Shown here in pieces: positions 14,597 through 14,645 of a DNA stretch of 14,645 nucleotides. Position 1 is the stretch's first letter. Each line of letters opens with the position of its first letter. Made by a program: the position numbers and the translations under genes. This DNA is from Massilia sp. UBA2604 (GTDB taxonomy: Bacteria > Pseudomonadota > Gammaproteobacteria > Burkholderiales > Burkholderiaceae_D). The notes below the pieces were generated by a model. That model was not told where the DNA came from and did not search any database. It was given only the letters and a program-made list of their open reading frames with translations. The stretch spans positions 1 through 14,645 of the forward strand of contig DDKG01000050.1 of assembly GCA_002339265.1 (NCBI GenBank). The letters run 5' to 3'.

Positions 14597-14645
14597 GCAG
14601 GGCCCAGCGCATCCTGGGCGTCGCCCTGGACAGCGACCAGGACGT
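14593..14645 (+). CDS. 5' fragment of a downstream stressosome-operon gene, cut by the window edge
   Basis: The ATG at 14593 overlaps the preceding stop (ATGA), continuing the coupled operon. Only 17 full codons are visible (MSRAQRILGVALDSDQD, then probably V). LGVALDSDQDV can be aligned with the RsbT segment VTLPLRSDEDV that leads into its ATPase domain. This suggests another protein beginning with an RsbT-like domain. In related proteobacterial operons a sensor histidine kinase or signalling protein sits here; that is context-based inference from very little sequence. Confidence 0.6.
   Translation, partial: MSRAQRILGVALDSDQD

Overview
The window looks like chromosomal DNA of a high-GC betaproteobacterium, most likely an Oxalobacteraceae member (Massilia, Duganella or Janthinobacterium type). 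The basis is the strong third-position G/C preference, the rpsO-pnp order, the character of the S15 and PNPase proteins, and a czcICBA operon of the Cupriavidus type. This placement rests on recognition, not on a database search. No insertion sequence, tRNA, rRNA, CRISPR array or phage gene was seen.

Layout: (1) 1-2730, the housekeeping pair rpsO and pnp, each followed by an intrinsic terminator. (2) 2775-3707, an unrecognised membrane-anchored, exported alpha-helical protein, whose stop codon overlaps that of a convergent gene. (3) 3704-5562, a short-chain dehydrogenase (minus strand) and a divergent LysR-type regulator sharing a 116-bp intergenic region. (4) 5622-11741, a heavy-metal efflux operon czcI-czcC-czcB-czcA. 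CzcI is a small Cys/His-rich exported protein; CzcC, CzcB and CzcA form the outer-membrane, periplasmic and inner-membrane parts of an HME-RND pump for divalent cations. The operon has a MerR-type promoter (19-bp spacer filled by a dyad), although no merR-family gene lies in the window. (5) 11769-14645, a stressosome operon: rsbR, rsbS, rsbT, a fused kinase-like/PP2C phosphatase gene in the rsbX position, and the first 17 codons of another gene.

How the parts work together: the czc genes are tightly packed (4-bp and 11-bp overlaps) and should be made as one pump under metal control. The stressosome genes are also coupled (10-bp gap, then overlaps of 1, 13 and 4 bp). By analogy with Bacillus, RsbR and RsbS form the scaffold, RsbT phosphorylates it and is released, and the PP2C domain resets it. 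No sigma-B-type factor, rsbU, rsbV or rsbW is present here, so the output is unknown and may start with the cut gene at the right edge. The most interesting points are this Gram-negative stressosome, with its run of ATPase domains and kinase-phosphatase fusion, and the CadR/PbrR-like operator in front of czcI.

No stretch longer than 300 bases lacks a gene. Several very long minus-strand open frames opposite pnp, czc and czcA are GC-rich shadows.
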